DNA of 64,000 bases from Pholiota molesta (lineage: Eukaryota > Basidiomycota > Agaricomycetes > Agaricales > Strophariaceae), in the NCBI GenBank assembly GCA_014925825.1, contig JACGCK010000049.1:233515-297514 (forward strand), in the 5' to 3' direction. This document shows positions 12,001 through 24,000 of this stretch, piece after piece; position 1 is the first letter of the stretch; each line of letters starts with the position of its first letter. The notes beneath the pieces were generated by a model. That model did no database searches. It was not told the DNA's origin and saw nothing but the letters and a program-made list of their open reading frames with translations. A program made the position numbers and the translations under genes.

Positions 12001-12794
12001 GAGATACTTCTCGCAGGAGATGGTGAGTAGCGAGAAGGCGAAGGATATGTGCTAGATGATAGTAAGATTGATATGAAATTTTGGAGCGAAAATGAGAATG
12101 AGAGAGGACTAACCAAGCTTGCTTGGCGCGACACCATTCTTTTCAGAGATGACTTGGACATCAAGCCCCGCAGGTCCTGCTTCGCGCAGAATTTCAACGA
12201 CATGTGAAGCTTCCAGAAGTCTCATGCAAGAAGGGAGATGGTACTGCAAACGTAGTCAGTTGATCCTTAGATGAAGTGATTAATATAATAATTACTCACA
12301 CCCATAGTTGCTTCACAGAGCGTTAGAAAAGGGGTCTGCACAGTGACCCCCAACTGGCCAGCAGCTGCTACAATACGTCCAATCGCATTGAGGACGGCTG
12401 GATGTGTGGTCAATGCCTCGGATAACGATCCCGGATCGCAGGGTGCATCCAGTAAAGGGAAATCAACAGGTAATATTGACGATTGTTCAGTAGCAGGAGA
12501 CGTTTGGGGAGATGAGATATGACATGAAGAGGTTGTTGTCGATGGCGATGGCGGTGGAGAGACATAAGCTTGCGAGTTCGATAGAGATTGTTTATGGCGG
12601 GAAATAGGTGGTTTATCGGCACCTCTAGAGCCCTCAGATCCATCTCCTGTGGCAATAGGAGTCTGGATTGGGGTCTGGCATGTGCTTGAAGGCCCAGAAT
12701 CGGTCGATCGGCCATGCGAAGCGTATGTATGCTCGATTTCGTCTATGGCATGTCCTATTATTTCGTGAAGACTGCGCAGCACCGCGATGGTCAT
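9059..12794 (-). CDS. SAM-dependent O-methyltransferase with Ser/Pro tail
   Basis: Class I O-methyltransferase of the fungal secondary-metabolism type, transferring a methyl group from SAM to a hydroxylated small molecule. The start at 12794 (MTIAVLRSLHEI) is the first ATG; the frame upstream lacks one. An N-terminal helical dimerisation region (ALTTHPAVLNAIGRIVAAAG) is followed by a winged-helix part (VISEKNGVAPSKL.HILRLLATHHLL). The SAM-binding motif is VIVDVGGGIGSTTMILA, then RFVIQDR, then the catalytic-His segment VVLHDWPDDFARKIL, and last MQVMFNAQERTLREM. About nine introns. Two oddities stand out. Near 10445 the frame slips by one base between LAPA and LLPNLGKASSNVYWMDLT, which fits loss of one C from a C run. 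After the domain a ~350-residue Ser/Pro-rich, basic tail runs to the stop, unusual for the family. Either pseudogenised or a sequence error; the substrate is unknown. Confidence 0.85.
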
Positions 12795-14762
12795 GAGAGT
12801 CAAGAACAAGAAAAGTATGGCAAGACCCAGGCAGCGTTGAAATTTTGGAGACAAAGAGCGAGAGAAGATAAGCGGCCGAAGCAAGACCACCCTTTAGCTG
12901 TCTGAGTTTTGGCTCGCGTGGTGGGATTCCCAGTTAAAATTCGCCACCGCCAACCTGCCAAATGTCAAACTATATCCTTCCGGTCACATTAAGTGTGTAC
13001 ATATGTACGTAGTGTCGACACAGAGCGCTGACTCTCTTCGACATAGAACACTAGTGGAGGCACTCCGTTGGAGTTCAAGGGAGTCCCTGAAAGCCGCTTA
13101 TGAGGTACAGTATGTTTGAATCCTCGTATTGAAGGGCCGACTGGACATCCATGTACGTAGCCTTCGTGTCAAGCATACGACAATAGGTACACATAATGAG
13201 GTGTTTCCAGAATTCTGTAGATAGACCTCGTATTTACGATGATCACCGCACCGAAAATCACGCACAGACGATGTGGATATACAATATGGTGGAAAATCTC
13301 CATACAGGTGGGCCGCGCACTGAATAGAGTACTAAGTCCACGCATCGTACACGAACCCAGCAGCTAGGGGCCTTTCAGGAGGCCCTTGCAGGTCCGAAAT
13401 GTAGACGATAAGATCCTGGATCCAGCAGCAGCGCAGATCGCTGTTATTTCAGCCCTCGTCAATCATTCCGGCTTCCATGTCACTTCATCAAAAGTTCCAA
13501 ACCCAGTAGAGTAGCGTTCAGCGTGCCCCTACTGAATACATATCGCGGCAGTCAAGTTTACAGTTTGGGTGCGGCCTAGTTCTCAGAATTTCGTCGATTA
13601 TTAGGAGCTTTTCCGGCCACAGCGCCAGCCTGAGAATGGAGAAAGAGCACTCAGCAGGAAGATTGAAGCTAGGAAGGACGAAAGCAGGTCCAAATTTGAC
13701 GTTCAACCAGCGAGCGTCCCTGAATCACAGATGCCATCATGTTTGGCCTTGTTGTTCTGCGCCTTCCGCACGTACTTAGAAATTAAAAGTCGCGTTCTGT
13801 TTTTGGCCTTCTTCTTTCCTTTCCATGTCGTCTAACTTGTCATTAAACCTCGCGAGCTTTAGCGCTTTCGCTCGCAATTACCGAGCATGAGCTCGACAAG
13901 ATTTCTTTTAACCTCTGTCCAAGCCCATTACGCAAATCTCTGCTACTAATCGGTCGCGCCACCGCCAGGTTTCAGCGCGCTGCCTGAGAATGGATCTGAA
14001 TGAGGAGTGCAAAGTTACTTTTGCTCGCCGGATTGACCATATGTTCGTGTCCTTTAGGCTCTTATACCCCTTCGCGCTATCCGAGATTCGCACAAATCCT
14101 CCGGCAGTCCAGGAGCCGAGTTCGAAAGGAATCGTATCCTTAAGTACACCTTGACATTGACAGCGTCCCCCGTCCCTTGGCAGTGGAAGTCTCACAAAAG
14201 GCTGCCTTCGCGGCCGTACGAATCGTGGAAATTTGTATTCGAGAACGCGGCGTGATGACTGGTGGACGATGTTAAACTTGGAGAATTTATGCGCCGCTGT
14301 TCATGCGTAGCAAACTCGTTTGCCACCGTCGGAAGACCTTTTGGCTGTGCAGTACTGACTGATAAGACGATGTTCCTTGAGCAGCGCGTTTAGGTCACCC
14401 AGGGGCTTTTTTTTGGAGCAGCACCAGCGTTGATCGATACGTGAGCTTTTATTTATTTATTTTAGTTTTGAAGCGTTAACTGAATGAAGCGAGAGCCTGG
14501 ACCTCTAATGTGGGAATTCATACGTACGAGGGTCTTTCCAAGTGAGCTTCAAGTTGAAGCGCCCTAGCGAAGGTACAATGCGAGCAATGATTTTTCCGAG
14601 CCGCCGAACGCGATACCTAAGAGCTGACGAAGACATAGAATGGCGGCGAAATTGTCAGCAAAATTTCCAAGCTTGATGGATATTAAATCACTCATGGAAC
14701 CCACATACCATGGCAATACTGTCCTAGCGTTCTGTAGCCACTGCTGCCGCTGAACTTTGAAG

Positions 14763-14796
14763 AGCGCTGCGCAGCGCTGAGCGCGTAATTACGCGC
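14763..14796. repeat. two adjacent perfect 16-bp palindromes
   Basis: AGCGCTGCGCAGCGCT (14763-14778) is immediately followed, after GA, by GCGCGTAATTACGCGC (14781-14796). Both are perfect self-complements. They lie in a gene-free region, so no function can be assigned. Confidence 0.85.
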
Positions 14797-15312
14797 GGCC
14801 GCGTGTGCGTGTTCATTGATATTCCGAATCCCGAGAGCGTGACTATTTCGGCGGGTCCACAAGCATCGATCATCCGTGACACTAGTAGTAGCTTGGCGAA
14901 GCCTCGGAATGTTCAATGGCGAACGCGTGTTTGAAAATAACGCAGTAAGGCCGACAAGCGGCATCGCCCGCTACCCATGACCGCGTTCTGAGACGAATCT
15001 CTTTAAGATAGATTCCATATTACTTACATTGAATTACTGATACAAAAAAGTCACAAAAATATTGCAGACATTTAATGTAAAAAAACCAGGGATTCTTGGC
15101 CAATCGATACCTGCGTATAGATTCTGAGATATAGATTTATAATGCATCCAAGGAAGAGAGGATTCTTAGTTTTTCGGTGCTTAATTGTGCTTAGGGTTGA
15201 ACATTGAAATTGAGAGTGGACAAAGATTCGGGCAGGCGTGCGTACTGATCAGTGTTCAAACGCCAACGCCAGTGCTCAGCGCACGCAGCGAATGAAAAAC
15301 AGCGAACGACCG

Positions 15313-15563
15313 CCACATTGAAATATCCCACAAGTTTTAAAATTTAAGGCGGCCCCAAATCCTCTACCTATCGGTAGCGGGAATAGCAATAGCCAAAGAG
15401 CCATCGATATTGACGATACGAAAGCAAGGGCACAGGTGAGAAAATCGGAGATATAAAAAGGGCTTGATTTGGAAACTTGTTGATATGCACTGCCACATAA
15501 AATTCCCCGCAAGTTTTGATAAATTAAACGCACTAAGACCCTCTACCTAACGGTAGCGGGAAT
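15313..15563. repeat. diverged direct repeat, two copies of ~71 bp
   Basis: The sequence at 15313-15384 recurs at 15493-15563 with changes. Both copies run CCACAT...CC(A/G)CAAGTTTT..., then CCTCTACCTA(T/A)CGGTAGCGGGAAT. Copy spacing is 180 bp. Probably a remnant of a repeat family. Confidence 0.75.
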
Positions 15564-16380
15564 TTCTTGTCTTTCTTTCCAACCACGACCATCCTACTCG
15601 CTTCTCGTACCTTCAGCAATTTCTCAGATCTCAGATCTCAGCATCCACTTATGATCGAATATCTCGACACCCATGATTCTACGTTATAACCAGCATCTGG
15701 CTCCTTATCGGGCCGCCAATGGTTAGGCAGCTCTCGTCCGACAGGACCCAGATACCTGCCGTTGAGGTATCTACTTGCGCTCATCTTGATATGGATTTCG
15801 CCGTCCTATGCATGCATGTTCTATGGCTTTTCTGCATGAAGCGATATTCTATTGACGCGCCGTGCGTTGAAATCTGCTTTGGTCTCACTTGATGCCTAAT
15901 ATCTAAGTGGGCTAGCTCTCTCTGCTCATAGTGTTCTTCCTCGCGTCCGTTCTCTTATCGTCGGGGCTGGTACGCCATAATCTGTGATGTTCATCAGCGC
16001 TCTGCAAGCAGTGGCACGACACGCATCAAGAACCAGCCAAACGAACATCGTCCAATCATTGAAAAAAAGAGATTATCCTTTGGTGATTTAATTTGGTATT
16101 CGCGCTCCGCCTTTCATGGCGCTTACATGTAAGCGCCTTCTCCGCACCGGTTTTTGACCCTGTTTCGAGCACTTTTTGCGGTGCGAGCTGATGGTTATCA
16201 GGCCTACACGTGATCCCTCTGTTCTCACCCCACCGAACCTCTGAACATTTTGGGTCATAAAGGTTGCACAAAAGCTTAAATGCCTCGAGGCATGACTCGA
16301 CGCTTCCCGAGCCTTCGTTCTCCCAACTGAATAGGCCCTTCCTCCCCCCCCTCTTCGTCGCCGATCATCCTTTGGGGACT

Positions 16381-17966
16381 ATGTGCGCGCTCAACGAGGA
16401 CATCTTGCGTCACATCGTGGACTATCTTCCTGATGAGACGCTCAATAGGATCAATGGCTCGCATTCCGTGTTCTATCAGGCATGGATGAAGTCGCGGTAC
16501 GCCTCTATTCGCATTACCAAAGCAAATAAAGAAAGCAAGAGGCTCTTGGCTCACCTTTGGTACGTCGTTCTTCTTGATTATCACCAATGCGTGGCATTGA
16601 CGATCCCTCCAATAGCCAGCCATATGTGGCGCGGCATGTGCGGAGACTCGAGCTCCAGCCGTGGCTCGTTCAGCCAAGGACGAAGTCGCCCCGCAGTCTC
16701 ACCGAAAACATGATAATGCGGTGCCTGCAAGTTGTCGACCCAGATCGCACGCGAAAAGCTACGGAACGCCGTCTGCAGAAGCGGCTCACGAAAGATACGA
16801 AGAGAGTCACAGCGGCGTTTACGGCGATGACCGAGCTTCAGGAATACTCGATCAATTGGGATGAATCGGATCGCTTCCACCCAGAGTTCTATCGCGCATT
16901 TCTGGTACCGCCGTTGGAGGTATGGGCAGGGCACCTGACGACGCTGTCCGTCCGCGTCCCACTTTCCATGATCAGTTCGCTTGCGCGCCTCCGTCTTACC
17001 CATCTCGAATCCTTCACATATCATTTCTGTACCGGAAACACGCCGTTGAAGGACATCGATGACGCACATGATGGGTTTGTGGTGTTCGTGAACAATCTCA
17101 AGGACTCCTTGCAGGAGCTATCATTTCTGTCCACATCGACATCCCAACATCTCGACCTTTCCCGTATATTCCGAACTCTGGGAGTTTTCCCCTCCCTAAA
17201 GAAAGTTGTCCTATCCATCCCCTTCGATGGCGGACAACTCTCCGACCCCATGACTTTCGTACGATTTCTGAAGAAGCACAGAGGAAGTCTGAAGGAATTC
17301 AACCTGCTCACCACTCGGTGCTCGAGTCACTCAAAACCCGGCGATCCTGAGCACATCAACTGGATCCACCACATTCTCCAATCTATCAAGAGGCCGTTCC
17401 CGCTCCTTTCTGGTGTCGGAATTGCCTTGCGTCCTCTCAAGGCTCCCCTCGGAACCCTCGTCGATTTCTTAGATCTCCATTCATCTACCCTCCAGTCGGT
17501 TTCTCTCACGGACCGCTCGCTCTGTGTGGATGAGATCGAGTCACTGTGGCCCGTAGGCGGCTCAGAGGGTATTTTGGATCTTCACGTCAAGGTGGATGCT
17601 CTTTCCGCATCGCTTCTCGCACGCTTTGCCCGACGATTCCCGAATCTAAAAACACTGAAATTGGAGTGCAATCGCGTCGACATCGATCGCAGCTGTGTGT
17701 TGGATGTTAATTTTAGGCAGAAGGGTGTGGTAAGCATCATTTTAATGCTGTGCGGCATAGACGCCATGTTACTCATTGCTGATGTCAATGATCATTCTTT
17801 GCAGAGCGAATTCTTTGCAAATCTTCACCGTCACGGGGATTGTATTCGATATTGGGGCCTAAGACATCTTGTCTTCGGCCCTTCTGAACAGAATCTGGCC
17901 GACCAGATCAAACGCGACCTTGTTCACTTCCTTCCCCGCCTCACGGTCAGTCTCTTCAAGAGCTGA
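16381..17966 (+). CDS. F-box protein with LRR-like body
   Basis: Three exons (16381-16559, 16616-17729, 17805-17966) join in frame to 484 residues. The N-terminus reads MCALNEDILRHIVDYLPDET, a typical fungal F-box start that would bind Skp1 in an SCF ubiquitin ligase. The remainder has irregular leucine-rich segments (LTTLSVRVPLSMISSLARL, LQELSFL, FPSLKKVVLSI, FPNLKTLKLECNRV), the usual layout of Agaricomycete F-box/LRR proteins that recruit unknown substrates. Both introns have clean GT..AG ends (GTACGT, GTAAGC donors). Such genes are expanded in these fungi, so the individual role cannot be told. The frame is intact. Confidence 0.85.
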
Positions 17967-18652
17967 CCCTCTCACGAAGTATATTCTTTTCCTTCTTTCC
18001 TCACGCATGTTGTCACAATGTACCACCAATTTCTTATAATATCCACCAACACTTCTATGTACCAAATGTTTGTAAACATCGATCCTTTGACGTCTTGCTT
18101 TGCCATAATCTTCTTTGCATGCACTGTGTATTTTAATTCCATGTATTATTGTCGCTCACTTGTAATCCCCTAAAGTAATGTATGTAATCTGGTATCTCCA
18201 ATGTTTGCGCAATTAATAGACGACCAGGCATCCGGTTCTCTCCTGCTTTCTTCCCCTCCTCGGCTACTTGGTAGTACTCTGAGAGTTTTCAGACCAATAT
18301 TATCTTTGCCCAAATACACAGGTTCTATTTGAGAGAAACATCGGATTGAGTCAATGCCTTGCTCATAACACTGTTATCGTTAGCGAGGTTCCTTGCTACC
18401 GATCCTTATCGGGCAAATTTTCCTTGCCACTTGAACGCTAGCTACTTCGACGACCTGCAAAGTCGCAAAACTTAAGAGAGCTGGGCCGTGACCAATGGAC
18501 AGTAACAGTAATGTCATAGAACGATATCCGATTAGTGGAGAGCTGGGGAAATAATTATATTGTGTAGTACTACATATGATGATGTATTATGCAGGTCATA
18601 GCGCCCTATGTATACTTTATATATGATAGATATGCGGATACATATACAAAGC
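17967..18652. other. intergenic, convergent 3' ends
   Basis: Lies between the F-box gene (+) and the stomatin gene (-). AT-rich, with likely 3' UTR sequence of both genes. No other gene seen. Confidence 0.6.
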
Positions 18653-20203
18653 TCAAGCTGCAATTACAGGTCCTCCCCGCGACCCATCGATAGGTTTCTT
18701 CTCGAGACCAGCCTTTACAGCTTGTGCATAGTCAACATTGAACGCATCGTTCGCGGCACCCAATGCAGCCTTGTCTCCAAAGAAATACGTGGAATTGCTC
18801 TTGCTCTTCGCGATCGCTTGCAATTGCTCTAGACGTCTAAGCTCGACAAGTGTGGCCAGCGCAAGTTTGCGATGCTCGGGAGCCACGGCGTCCTTGGAGG
18901 GTGCGAGGGACTGGGCGATGTTCTCCACCTGGTGTGCTAGGGCGGAGGCTTCCATGAGTGCTTGTTGTTGTCTACATTTGGTGATGAGATTGTACAGAGG
19001 TGTGAAAAGTGTATATGCCTACCGAGCCTCAGCTTCTCGGAACACTGTTTTGTATGCAGCATCTGCCTCATTGGACTTCGCCTCCAGCTAATGAGAGATC
19101 ATCAGTTCATCTCCATGTTTTCACGAGACCGATCCAAAGGAACATACATGGCCCTCACTCTCCAAAATCACTCGTTGTTTTTGTCCCTCTGCCACATTGA
19201 TCTGCGCTTGCGTATCGAGGAGCTGCTTGCGCCGATTCCGTTCTGCCTCCATTTGAAGTTCCAATTGCCTCTCGATTTCACGATTTGCCGGTTGGAACGA
19301 CTGGACTTCGAATCTAGTGCAGTTCACCCCCATGCCTAGAATATCATTGGTAAATCACGAAAAAAAGGATGAATCAAGGTGATGATGTCTTACCTGAATT
19401 GAGTTTCCGATAACTTCGTTCAACTGTTGGTTCAAACCATTTCGGTCCGCAATGACCTAACGGAACATGCGGTCAGTATATCGATTTTGGAAATGCTGAG
19501 CTTGCATTGGTACCTGATCATAGGTGAATGTTCCAAGGATAGAGCGCATCGCAGATGTTCCGATGTTTTGAACATTTTTTTCAACTTCAGATACTGCAAA
19601 GGTGGCCTTACAGTAATAAAAAGTTTATCAGTCGCTTACGATTAACTGTTGACCAAAAAAAAAAAAAAAAAAATAACCCGATAACTATCGGTGATTCGAT
19701 AGAATAGTGAACCCGAGCACAGGACGGGCACCTATATAGAATGGAAAAAGATCAGCGTGGAGACATGGATTGGAGGACATTACTGACGAACATTGTCTGC
19801 GGTATATCCGGAAAGCTGAAAGATCATTTCTATCAGAAATACTTCGAGGAGGCGTTAATCAAAAAATTCTTACATTGGGTATATTGACAGACGACTCTCG
19901 AATATCAAGCACCGTCAAGGTATGATAGAAAGGAATTTTGATATTCAGCCCAGGCGATAATTTTACTGGATCACGACCAAGACTTCATATAAATTAGTTG
20001 TCAGTATGAATCAACAGAGTAATTCACACACACCTGAGACGCCATCCTTCTTGCCCTTGCTGAATAATTGTGAGGAACGTCCTCTGAGCAAGTGTTGACC
20101 GTGCAGAGACGACAGACAACCGTTGCGGGTTGCAGAGCGCTCGCCGACTGCCAGCTGCGAGCCTGGCTCGACCAACTCTAGTTGCAATGATATTAGAGTT
20201 CAT
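18653..20203 (-). CDS. stomatin-like SPFH/band 7 protein
   Basis: SPFH-domain protein of the stomatin family, which forms membrane-associated oligomeric scaffolds. About ten exons join in frame to roughly 360 residues. The N-terminus (MNSNIIATRVGRARLAAGSRRAL) is rich in Arg and lacks acids, which fits a mitochondrial presequence (inference). SPFH core segments: SPGLNIKIPFYHTLTVLDIR, YTADNVPVLCSGSLFYRI, NIGTSAMRSILGTFTYDQ and VIADRNGLNQQLNEVIGN. The coiled-coil segment ANREIERQLELQMEAERNRR and QAQINVAEGQKQRVILESEG are strongly conserved. The C-terminus includes LATLVELRRLEQL and NSTYFFGDK. One intron carries an 18-base A run on the plus strand (19656-19673), a T run in the transcript. The gene appears intact. 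Confidence 0.93.
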
Positions 20204-20482
20204 GGGATGTCGGTATCTCGAGAGGCCTCGAGTGAAAAGTAAGTAGGTATGTGGACAACGAGTTTCTGGGATTTACGAGAGAGTTATATATGAGACAGGA
20301 TTTCACACGTTCATTCAGGATATTGGCCCATACCTTGAGCTGCCGAGCGCAGACGTACTGCCTACGGAGCTCCGGATCATTGTGGGTACACTGGTGGATG
20401 GTCGAACAATGACTGGAAAGACCATCGAAAGAGTCAATATGTAATATGCCAATGGCTTACGTATGCTTTCGGCATGGGTTTA
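20204..20482. other. upstream of stomatin; possible exon-like segments
   Basis: Contains the stomatin promoter. On the minus strand a segment at about 20333-20413 is framed by an acceptor (TTTCCAG) and a donor (GTATGG) and could encode HCSTIHQCTHNDPELRRQYV. A second reading is open on the plus strand. I cannot decide between them, so no gene is called. Confidence 0.3.
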
Positions 20483-20774
20483 TGGCGTTCAAACCAAGTT
20501 CAAACTGTACAAAAATTGAAACGCAATATATTTTCGTTAAACGGTAGCGCGATCTACGTTTCGTAATTTTTTTTTGAGACTTTCCGCATTACTTGGACCA
20601 AATTGAAGAATGAAAAAAAAATTTGCGGAAAACGCGGGTAGCGCGCTGAAATCAAAGTTGCGTGCTAAAAAAAAGTTGCGCGCTGAAATCAATGTTGTGC
20701 GCAATGAAATCAACAACCTAATGTTGCGCGCTACCCGCATTTTGCATTTTGATTTTTGTACAGTTTGAACGTCA
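20483..20774. mobile_element. MITE with TA target duplication
   Basis: A 292-bp non-coding element with terminal inverted repeats. A perfect 19-base match, GTTCAAACTGTACAAAAAT at 20498-20516, returns as its complement at 20752-20770. The outer ends read TGGCGTTCAAAC and, inverted, TGACGTTCAAAC, each flanked by TA (20481-20482 and 20775-20776). That is the target-site duplication of the Tc1/mariner superfamily. The left end carries a small extra duplication of the GTTCAAAC motif. The interior repeats TTGCGCGCTGAAATC-like units. Confidence 0.8.
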
Positions 20775-20781
20775 TATGGGT

Positions 20782-21029
20782 TCAGAACGTCGGCAACTTG
20801 AATTGACCCTTCAAGGTGTTGAACCAGACCATGTCCCAATCAACATAGGGCCCAGGCCTAACACACGAAAAATCGAAAAATCGAGTTGAGCTGTTGCAAA
20901 GAAAAGGACAGGAGAAGTGTAACCAATCCTAGGTATGTAAGTGCATAAGTTTGATAGTCCAAAAGGATACATGTATTTTGTCCCAAGGTCAATGATGAAA
21001 TCTTCTGCTAAGTACTCCGACGCATGCAT
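20782..21029 (-). CDS. possible small unidentified gene
   Basis: Two protein-like segments on the minus strand: ASEYLAEDFIIDLGTKYMYP near 21029 and, after a plausible intron ending TGTGTTAG, PGPYVDWDMVWFNTLKGQF, with a TGA at 20784-20782. I do not recognise the product. It starts only about 50 bases after the NOL6 stop on the same strand and ends 7 bases before a MITE, so it could equally be NOL6 3' UTR or a gene remnant. Confidence 0.25.
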
Positions 21030-21080
21030 AAATGATAAATCCGAGTAAATGTAGGTATGAAAATGATAGATTGGTGATAA

Positions 21081-24000
21081 TCAAGCACGGAGTGTGATTT
21101 TCTTGATGAGACCAGTACCTAGTCGTTCAATCTCTGAAACGATAGCAGATTGGTTGAGGATGACCATGCCCTTGTCTTTTGCCTTCTCGTTCTCCTATTG
21201 GGAAAATGTGTCAGACGAAGAAATAAGGGCCTATTGGGGAAGCTCAAGGCTTACCTTCTTTACAGGCATACTAGAGAAACCACCCAGCACCCTGAAAGGT
21301 CGAGGATCTTTGAGACTAGGATCCCAGACAGCTCCGATTTTATCACCACCGAATGGATCATAGAAAATCTTCAAAGTGTCGGCGTAAACTCGCTAAAAAA
21401 TTATGAGCTTGAGGGCAGTTTGTTGTAAATAAATAAAATTTTACCTGCAGGTCATCGAAGAAGAGCCGTGCGGGGTCAAAGCCAGGCATCAGCGCTACGG
21501 CCTCGTCGTCTTGAGTTTTATTTGCGTATTTGCTGCGTTTAGTCAACATGTTGACATCCAGATTAGCATTGTGCAGGTAACGCGGAAGGACCGAAGCGTC
21601 TAATTGGAGTAGGAAATCGTAATCGTCGGTAGGATGAACAAAGATTCCCTATGTATATGATAAGCCGGAAAAGAGGATATATAGCAAGAGAAAATGAGAA
21701 CATACCTGAACATTGAGTTGACCATGTTCGACTCCTTGCAAGCAATTCCACGTGGCATTGGCCAATGCCCGCACACGATGCGCTACAACAAGATCAGGGC
21801 CTTGATGTGTCCAGACATGGCCCTCTTTGTCAAGCTCAGTCGACACCTTCCATACACTTGAGCTTCCCGTTTTGCTAGAAGTTGACGCGGACGATGATTC
21901 TGATGCAGTAGTAGCAGTAGAACCATACAAAGGAACGAAAAGCCCTTCTTCCCACTTCCATTCCTTGAGGAACTGAATGACGCAGGCGAATCCTCGTTCT
22001 TTACTGGCAGGGACAAGATGTTGCATCGTCTTCTCCGTGTCCGTATCCGAAGTTACCGTCCGGCCACCATCGACGAAGAACAACGCGCAAATGAGTTCGA
22101 CGACTTCATCACTAATGTATCCATGGAGAATCCAATGCGATGCCAACCAACGCTTTACCAAGCGCACAGTTCCAGGGAACGCGGAGTAGTGGTGCGCGAG
22201 AGCAGCGATTGCTCGATGGTGCCTGGGAGCATGGATGAATCGGCGCACGTAAACCTCCTTCGCCTCCAAGGCCCCGTAGTACTCGGCAGATTTCTTCTTT
22301 TCGGCCTTGGTAACGATGTGCGGAAGGGTGCTGGCCTTGCCTCCGATGACCTGATCGAGGAGATTTACTTCACGATCATGCCAGATGCGCGCGGAAAAGG
22401 CCCATCCTTCCGGAGTGACAATCTCTAGAGAGGCCTTATCTAGGACCAAGGAGTCATGAACACCATCTCCAACAACAACTTTCGCCGACAATCCCGGAAC
22501 TGACTCCATCAGCGCCGACGCGATCCGCTCGAAGAACGCAAGCTTGATGGTTTGGACTGCCTTAAGGTCGTCAGGCCATTTCGATGATTTTTCGAACTCG
22601 AGTACGATCTCAATTGGAGCAAGATACCGAGCATTAGGAGGCAGGAGGGAAGCAAGCGAAGATGAAAGAGGAACTGGGCTGAAAACGCTGGTATACCGGA
22701 GCATTTCTGAAATAGGAGAGACCGTCAGCAACGATAGCGGGAGGTCGTCGTCCAGTTTCTTGATAGACTTCACAAGGTTGTCAAACGCCGTCAACGCGCC
22801 CTTGAACCCAGTCGATACGCCCGAAGCCAAGTATTCGCGTGACACTGATTGAGGAAGGCGAAGCAGAGAGTCAAATGATGTCTGCCATGTTTCTACATCT
22901 CCTTCCTGGATGTTGAAGTGTCGCTTGAGCAGGTGCCGAACGACCATAGATGGGACATGCGCCCTTTCGTCTGCAGTAGTCACCTCCCAGACTACACTCT
23001 CCAGAATGCGGCCATCCTTGAAACGGCGCAGTTCAGCCTTGTCGCCCCAAAGTTCTCGGAACTTTTGCAGTGCAACTTCATCCTCGGCATCTGCGGCAGG
23101 ACCATGATCGACGAGGCGGAAGGCATGTTGAGGGTCGTGTATAATGCCGACGAAGATGACATCAGGACTCGAAGGGTGTGCTTGAGATGTGTTTCGGGGA
23201 ATTGATGAGGGGTGGAGGATGGCAACAGCGCGGCTTCTATCACCAAGGCCTTGGCGGAGAACTGCACTGACGGACGCCAACAGAGCATTGGCAGGCGACC
23301 CAATATCGATGGTTGAATGTGCAGACGTGCTTCGAGGCTTTGCGGATGCAAGGTTGACTCTGTAAAGATCATCAATGTCTGAAGCCTGAATATGGTCCCT
23401 TTTGAACGTACCGAAGGATAACGTCAAAGCGCGTTGTCAAATCGCGACAATCTTTCAAAAAGACGCCAGTGAAAGGATCGCCAGAGAAGGATGCTCGATT
23501 GAGAGTTTCGAGGGTTTTGGTGGCATCGTATCGCAGCTGGTCCGCCATTGAATTCTGTGTTCTTGACAGGGGAGGGGAAAGCTTACTAGTTCAAGAGAGC
23601 CTAAAGGTACTCCAGCCAAGAGGTTTGTAAGCGATGCTGAATCGACGAAAACAGCTTCAGTATGTGCTTGGTACTCTTCAACAGGATACTAAGTTTCGTC
23701 AGCTTGATCAATTGGATACATGACCAACATGACAAAAACATACGCGATGTCCCTCAGGAGACCTTACAAATACTGGCTCTTGCTCGAAATCGTGTTTCGC
23801 TGAGAGAAGAATATCTCAGCAAGTTTAAGCAAAACCGAAAGAAAGCAGACGCACCCAAAAATTCCAAAGCCGCCTTGAAAAGTTGATATGAGCTCAATCC
23901 TTTCCCCACCGACTTCCTCTTATTAGCCTTCGTTGCCCCTGGCCGCCGTTCCTCGCCATTGAGAAGTAATGCCAGAATAGACCACCACCACGGACCCGCT

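Larger units (their letters stand above)
12795..16380. other. 3.5 kb interval without a recognisable gene
   Basis: Both strands carry only short frames (for example 13518-13706, 13908-14195 and 14692-14964, all minus) with no recognisable motif and no convincing splice pattern joining them. The sequence holds the palindromes at 14763-14796 and the direct repeat at 15313-15563, listed separately. AT-rich patches lie near 15020-15190. It may be old, decayed repeat DNA. The right end should hold the promoter of the F-box gene. Confidence 0.5.

Noticed and set aside
22018..23375. Plus- and minus-strand ORFs of 90-136 residues inside NOL6
   Set aside because: They are alternative frames of the large conserved NOL6 exon.
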